From Gordius sp. MW1 (taxonomy: Eukaryota; Nematomorpha; Gordioida; Gordea; Gordiidae): DNA of 64,000 bases. The position numbers and the translations under genes are program-made. The first letter of the stretch is position 1. Each line of letters opens with the position of its first letter. The stretch spans positions 19,986,001 through 20,050,000 of the forward strand of contig OZ038530.1 of the NCBI GenBank assembly GCA_964036665.1, read 5' to 3'. Positions 59,692 through 64,000 of the stretch are shown here, piece after piece. The notes below the pieces were generated by a model. The model was given only the letters and a program-made list of their open reading frames with translations, did not search any database and had not been told where the DNA came from.

Positions 59692-61633
59692 TTAAAATAT
59701 AGTAGGTCGTTTGCAAAGTGGACACATTGTTGCACCACTCATCGCATCCAATGGTCTCATACACACAGGGCATGTAGATATAGCAGGCTGTGCTGCACTG
59801 TAATTAGAAGTGTAGGGTGCTTGAGCGACATAATTTATTTGCTGCGGTTGGGGTTGAAAAGCTTGCATCTGCGGTTGGGGTTGAAAAGCTTGCATCTGCG
59901 GTTGGGCTTGGAAAGTTGGCATCTGCGGTTGTTGCATGTCCAAAAAACTAACTGCTTGATTGGCCCATAGTGTATTACGTTTGCATTCAGGACATTGAGT
60001 CAAAGTTCGGATGACACTTTGTTTCATGGTAGGACCCGCCGTATTCACCATGGTGGTATAACTGGGAGATGACATCATAGGTGGCGAGATTTGTGCCTGA
60101 CCAGTATAGTAAGGGTTTGAAAATTGATTGGCCATGTTGGGTACCTCAACAGGCTGCATACAAGTTTCACAAAAGACTTTTTGTGTTTCCACAATTGGTG
60201 GAGCCGTTTGAACGACTAATGTCATACGCCTACAAGATGGACATTGCGTAACAGCCGTTCCACCTGATCCCATTCCGTATTGCTGAGATGGTTGATTTAA
60301 TGGTGGTTGAAACATGCCATAATTCTGATTTTGATTAGGGACTGCCACATCCTGATAGGTCATCAAAGTGTTTCTTCGACATTCTGGGCATTGGCTAACG
60401 GTCGGTACTTTGACCATCGATTGTGTTTGCTGAACCATGTTGTAGGAAGGTGCCGTGTAATTTTGGATAATTGTTGGAGATGGTATTGATTTAGTGACGA
60501 CTTCGTTAGTCACCAAAGTATTTCTATGACATTCCGGACAGAGGCCTGTCTTTTGAATCATAAATGATTCTTGTTGCATGGGTTGTTGGGCATACTGCTG
60601 CGGCATCGAAATGTTCTCATAACTGATCATAGTTTGTCCGCATGTACCACAATTCGTAATTTTGGGAACGGAAACAGAGGGAGGTTGCTGGAATGCTTGC
60701 ATACCTTGCATATCTTGATTATTATAAGCAGCGTAAGGATTTATCTGCGGTTGAGGGGCGGTCATCATGGGAGTTCTGCAAGTTGTACATAAAGTTTCTT
60801 GATATTGAGCATTTGGACCCACATTAACTTGCTCTTGCGTCCAGAGAGTATTCCGGCCACAGCTAGGGCATTGCTTTAGTTTAGAAACCATCATCGAACC
60901 TCCCATCATGGGAGCTGATGTGTTCTGGGCTTGCATTGGAGCTTGACAAGTTGGACAATTCGTCATTGTCGCATTTGCTTGATCTGGATCTGGAACTTCA
61001 ATGACTTGAGATGTCATTAAAGTGTTTCTATGACAAGTTGGGCATTGTGTTAATGTGGGAACTATCACGCTCTTTGTCCTCTGACCAGGGTAGGCCATAC
61101 TTGGTTGGTATGAACTTGCAGGCATGGGTGCTACTGAGCCAGGATAATAAGACGTGGGTCCATTCATGTCTAAAAAGTTGTAATATACCTGAATAACAGG
61201 ACACTTATTTGAAAATATTTTATCGTTTAAACTAAGTTTTGGTTGATCGTGAGTGAGGCAATATGCAATCCAGTCTATATCCGCTTCCTTTTTCAGCCTA
61301 TTTAAAATTTCAATCTGCTTTATCAACTTTTTTGAATCAGGAATAATGGTTTTTCTATCCATTTCATCAATGGAATCCTTAAAATCACCAAATCCTAGCA
61401 CATGTGATTCATTATGAAGAGTTCCACGTTCCTTTTCGTTTGCTAAGATTTTCAGCACAAAAAGTTCTTATTAATATATTTTAAAATTCATTTACAAAGT
61501 TAAATAATAATGTTATAGCTAGCAAGCATAATATCGCTATCTTAACGAACAAAAATAAAATGAATTCGCTAAAGTTGTTTAATTTTCAAAACATACTTGC
61601 TTCAAGATTTTTAATATAAGGAATTGGAGCCAT
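59692..61633 (-). CDS. Twelve-CxxC zinc-ribbon repeat protein (2 exons, unrecognised family)
   Basis: Exon 1 (61597-61633) encodes MAPIPYIKNLEA and ends A/gtatgt. Exon 2 (59692-61466) starts after ..aataag at phase 1, giving AKLFVLKILANEKERG and a frame of about 590 residues, so the protein is about 603 residues. The N-terminal about 115 residues are a charged helical segment (KKLIKQIEILNRLKKEADID, then WIAYCLTHDQPKLSL). The rest is seven or eight copies of a 55-65 residue repeat built on CPxCxRNTL (HRNTLMT, GRNTLWT, HRNTLVT, RRNTLMT, KRNTLWA). Some copies have a second knuckle (CPTC, CTTC, CETC) and some do not. Linkers are Gln/Pro/Met-rich. It ends CPVCMRPLD, then CPLCKRPTIF. Twelve CxxC pairs predict several bound zincs. 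No enzyme motif is seen; the role is unknown. Confidence 0.8.
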
Positions 61634-62395
61634 TATTTATAGCAGAAAGGAGAATGTAAATTAATAATATAAGGATCTGAAATTTATGGGTGTAAAAATA
61701 GAAAGAAATGGGTTGTAAAATAATAAAGACGACGAATAATATTTATTTCCATTAATTTATTATACTTATAATCAGTAAAACATAAACAAAGGTTTGATGG
61801 TTACGTATTAGACAACGTCATAATTGACTTATATTATTGTTTTTTATTTGACATTTGCCAATTATTGCATCAACATAGAAAAAAAAGTTTCTAAATGTTG
61901 AAGCATTTCTACACATACCAAATTAGTCCTTTTAACATTATATATTCTAAATTCGTTTCAATTTTTATTGGAATAAGAAAAAAAACTGTTATTTAATTTT
62001 ATTTTTAACCTATCAAGTCGCCATGCTGACAAAATGGCTATAAAAAAATTTGCCACTTCACGAAAATTGGTTAATCTATATCGAAATAGGTGATGTGACC
62101 CCAATACATTCTAACTTAAAAATATAATTTAATTTAAATTGTTTTTGCAATAGTTAATTTTTTAAATTTATTTGATGATCATATATTAGTATAAAACTTA
62201 GTTGAAGGAATAGAAACCTTCTGCGTCATTTGCGTTTTTCTTATAAGAACGGTTTTACTTAATTAAATAAAGTATTTCATAATTTTCCTTAAGCCTTTTT
62301 ACGTCCCCCTTATCATTAGAGGTAAATAAATAGTAATCTTCGATTGGTTATGACAGAAACTTCTAAATGACTAAAGGAATAGAAAAAGATAATAA

Positions 62396-62744
62396 AAAGT
62401 ACGCCTATGGGAAATATTCAAACCCTTATGTGTAATTTTCGAACGAATCTTAACTTTCTGAGATTCGAATCTTTAAAAAAAAATTCGAAAAATCATTTAG
62501 CTTTTAATTTATTTTAAATAGACGAGACGCATAAAATACGTTTTTATCTTACCACAATTTAGTTATAATTCCCGCTATCATTTTTTAGTGAAATCTAAAC
62601 ACGTTCGAATCGAATTGAAATCTTAAAATTTCTTTCGAATCAAATCCAAATCTTCGAAAAAATTTTTGGAATATTTTTACAAAAAATTTTCGAATTCGAG
62701 CAGAATATTGAAAATTTTTGATTTGAAATCCACAGGCGTACTAC
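62396..62744. mobile_element. MITE with AGTACGCCTATGG termini, AATTCGAA-rich interior
   Basis: Left AGTACGCCTATGGGAAAT; right inverse ATTTGAAATCCACAGGCGTA followed by CT. The interior is rich in TTCGAA-type words. Intergenic. Confidence 0.6.
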
Positions 62745-63258
62745 AAAGTATATAACAAATTGAAATCAAAACTTATATTGTTTTTTAGTAATGTAATTTT
62801 TAATTATTATATATGCCTAATTCAATCATAAAATCTTAATTGGACAGAAATTACTTTTATATTTTAAAAATACCGAATATAAATGCCTGGCTCAAACAAA
62901 TCAAGCTACTTTATTAATTTATTTAATAAAATTAAATTCATGCTACGTTTATACGGAGTACAGATGAGTTTCGTTTCCCCTTCCCTCCTGCCCCTCCCAG
63001 TTTTTATTGCTATGCAATTTATGGGCGAGAAAAGTGGGAAGGGGCGAGAAAGATGGGAAAGGGCGAGAATGCCTATGGGGGGGGAGGAAGTCAAGATAGT
63101 TGTTTTTAAATATGCTATTTTTATATTAATAATTTCCTCAATAAATAAAGTATTAATAAATGTTTTATAGCTGGTTTTACAAAAATTTAGCGTAAACTAG
63201 GTTATCATTTTGCATTTTATACTTGATTTTGAAGGTTTCTTTCATTCATTCTTATTTA

Positions 63259-63480
63259 CAGCGTTTACCTAAACTTTTGCACTTCGTATTCCTCTCCTGC
63301 ACACTAGTAGGAGAGAAAAGGGGTAATCCATCATCGCGTTTAACATGAAACGCTCATTTTACATGCGAAGGGGAGAGAAGGAATGAGCGATTCATGTTAA
63401 ACGCTATGATGGATTACCCCTTTTCTCTCCTACTAGTTTGCAGGGAGGAATACGAAGTGCAGAAGTTCAGGTAAACGCTG
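63259..63480. mobile_element. Near-perfect palindromic MITE with TA flanks
   Basis: Arms of about 100 bp begin CAGCGTTTACCT and share CACTTCGTATTCCTC and GGAGAGAAAAGGGGTAATCC. TA flanks both ends (63257-63258 and 63481-63482). CAG-ended arms with a TA duplication fit a pogo/mariner-type element (inference). Confidence 0.8.
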
Positions 63481-63699
63481 TATCAACTGCTAAATTAATC
63501 AAAATAACGAAAGGAACGCAAATAGAGGGTATGACCTTGGAAAAGCGTACCAGTAGTCATCCTTCCAAAACGTACAACTTTCAATTTAAAGTTTTTTTGA
63601 TACTGTATAATTTAAACAATTTGGTATAGGCGATCCATAATTTGAATTATGACTATAGAATTTATTCAAATCATGCGCATATGTATAGTATAAACAAGA

Positions 63700-64000
63700 T
63701 ATTTAAAAAACGAAAAAAATTTCCAATCAGACTTTGGCCATCGGTCATTTTTTCATTCGTCAGACGGCCATATAGCCTATAATTATAATATAAAAAAATG
63801 CGATATACACTTTGACCAGTGGTCATTTTTTCCATTGATTAGTAGCCAGCAGACGGCTAAATACTAGCCAATAATTATATTCTAGAGAAAAAAATTCGAT
63901 TTTGATCTCACTTTGGCCAGTGGTCATTTTTTTTATTGGTCAGTAGCCAGAAAACGACCAAATAGCCTATATTTATAATATAAAAAAAATTTGATACACT
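63700..64000 (+). repeat. Tandem array of about 110-bp unit (array 3, runs off right edge)
   Basis: Diverged units: ACTTTGGCCAGTGGTCATTT, TTGGTCAGTAGCCAG, then ATAGCCTATATTTATAATAT spacers in place of those in arrays 1 and 2. Confidence 0.75.

Larger units (their letters stand above)
61634..64000. other. Intergenic region right of the CxxC gene
   Basis: AT-rich. It contains the MITEs at 62396 and 63259, a copy of the CTCGCCC/TTGCTATGCAA repeat at 62940-63085, and array 3. 61640-62390 shows nothing beyond A/T runs. Confidence 0.7.

Noticed and set aside
59689-61196. Plus-strand frames (93, 73, 61, 60 codons)
   Set aside because: Antisense of the CxxC-repeat gene.
1-64000. CRISPR array or bacterial operon
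   Set aside because: Tandem repeats here lack unique equal-length spacers, and the genes are spliced animal genes.

Overview
This is a 64 kb, AT-rich, repeat-laden window from the nuclear genome of an animal, most likely an invertebrate. The evidence is spliced genes with GT-AG introns, a metazoan filamin, an NDRG-family gene, an EGF-domain transmembrane protein, and dense populations of short inverted-repeat (MITE-like) elements and hAT transposon remnants. The genetic code looks standard. I cannot place the phylum from sequence alone.

Layout. (1) 652-19368, minus strand: the 5' half of a filamin gene, 13 coding exons. They encode the actin-binding tandem CH domains and about the first five Ig-like filamin repeats; the gene runs off the left edge. 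Its introns, above all the 6.6 kb second intron, are packed with two MITE families. (2) 19369-22379: the intergenic stretch between the divergent filamin and EGF genes, with a foldback element at 21301-22123. (3) 22380-29067, plus strand: an unrecognised type I membrane protein, reconstructed here as nine phase-compatible exons: signal sequence, a glycosylation-rich ectodomain, three EGF-like modules, one transmembrane helix, a very basic juxtamembrane segment and a long cytoplasmic tail. (4) 29068-35286: intergenic, mostly AT-rich with MITEs. (5) about 35287-50744 (possibly 51261), plus strand: an NDRG gene with about 13 exons. It includes a symmetric 183-nt exon that adds 61 residues in the middle of the alpha/beta-hydrolase-like domain and could be skipped without frameshift. 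Two long repeat blocks lie in its introns: a 36.6-38.5 kb array and a 43.06-44.60 kb giant palindrome. (6) 51.3-59.6 kb: a nested repeat block with two related hAT elements (one with a perfect 8-bp target duplication), a tandem array of a roughly 110-bp unit, a tRNA-derived sequence and tandem short repeats. (7) 59692-61633, minus strand: a two-exon gene for a protein with twelve CxxC zinc knuckles. I do not recognise its family. (8) 61634-64000: AT-rich intergenic DNA with two or three further MITEs and the start of another 110-bp-unit array.

The genes are functionally independent (cytoskeleton, adhesion or signalling receptor, stress or differentiation-linked hydrolase-fold protein, zinc-ribbon protein). 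There is no operon-like logic. The most distinctive features are the CxxC-repeat protein, the NDRG cassette exon, the EGF receptor-like gene with no recognised tail domain, an array of GNA-loop GC hairpins at 39.68-39.85 kb, and the nested mobile-element architecture. All exon calls are by eye from splice sites, reading-frame phase and family similarity.
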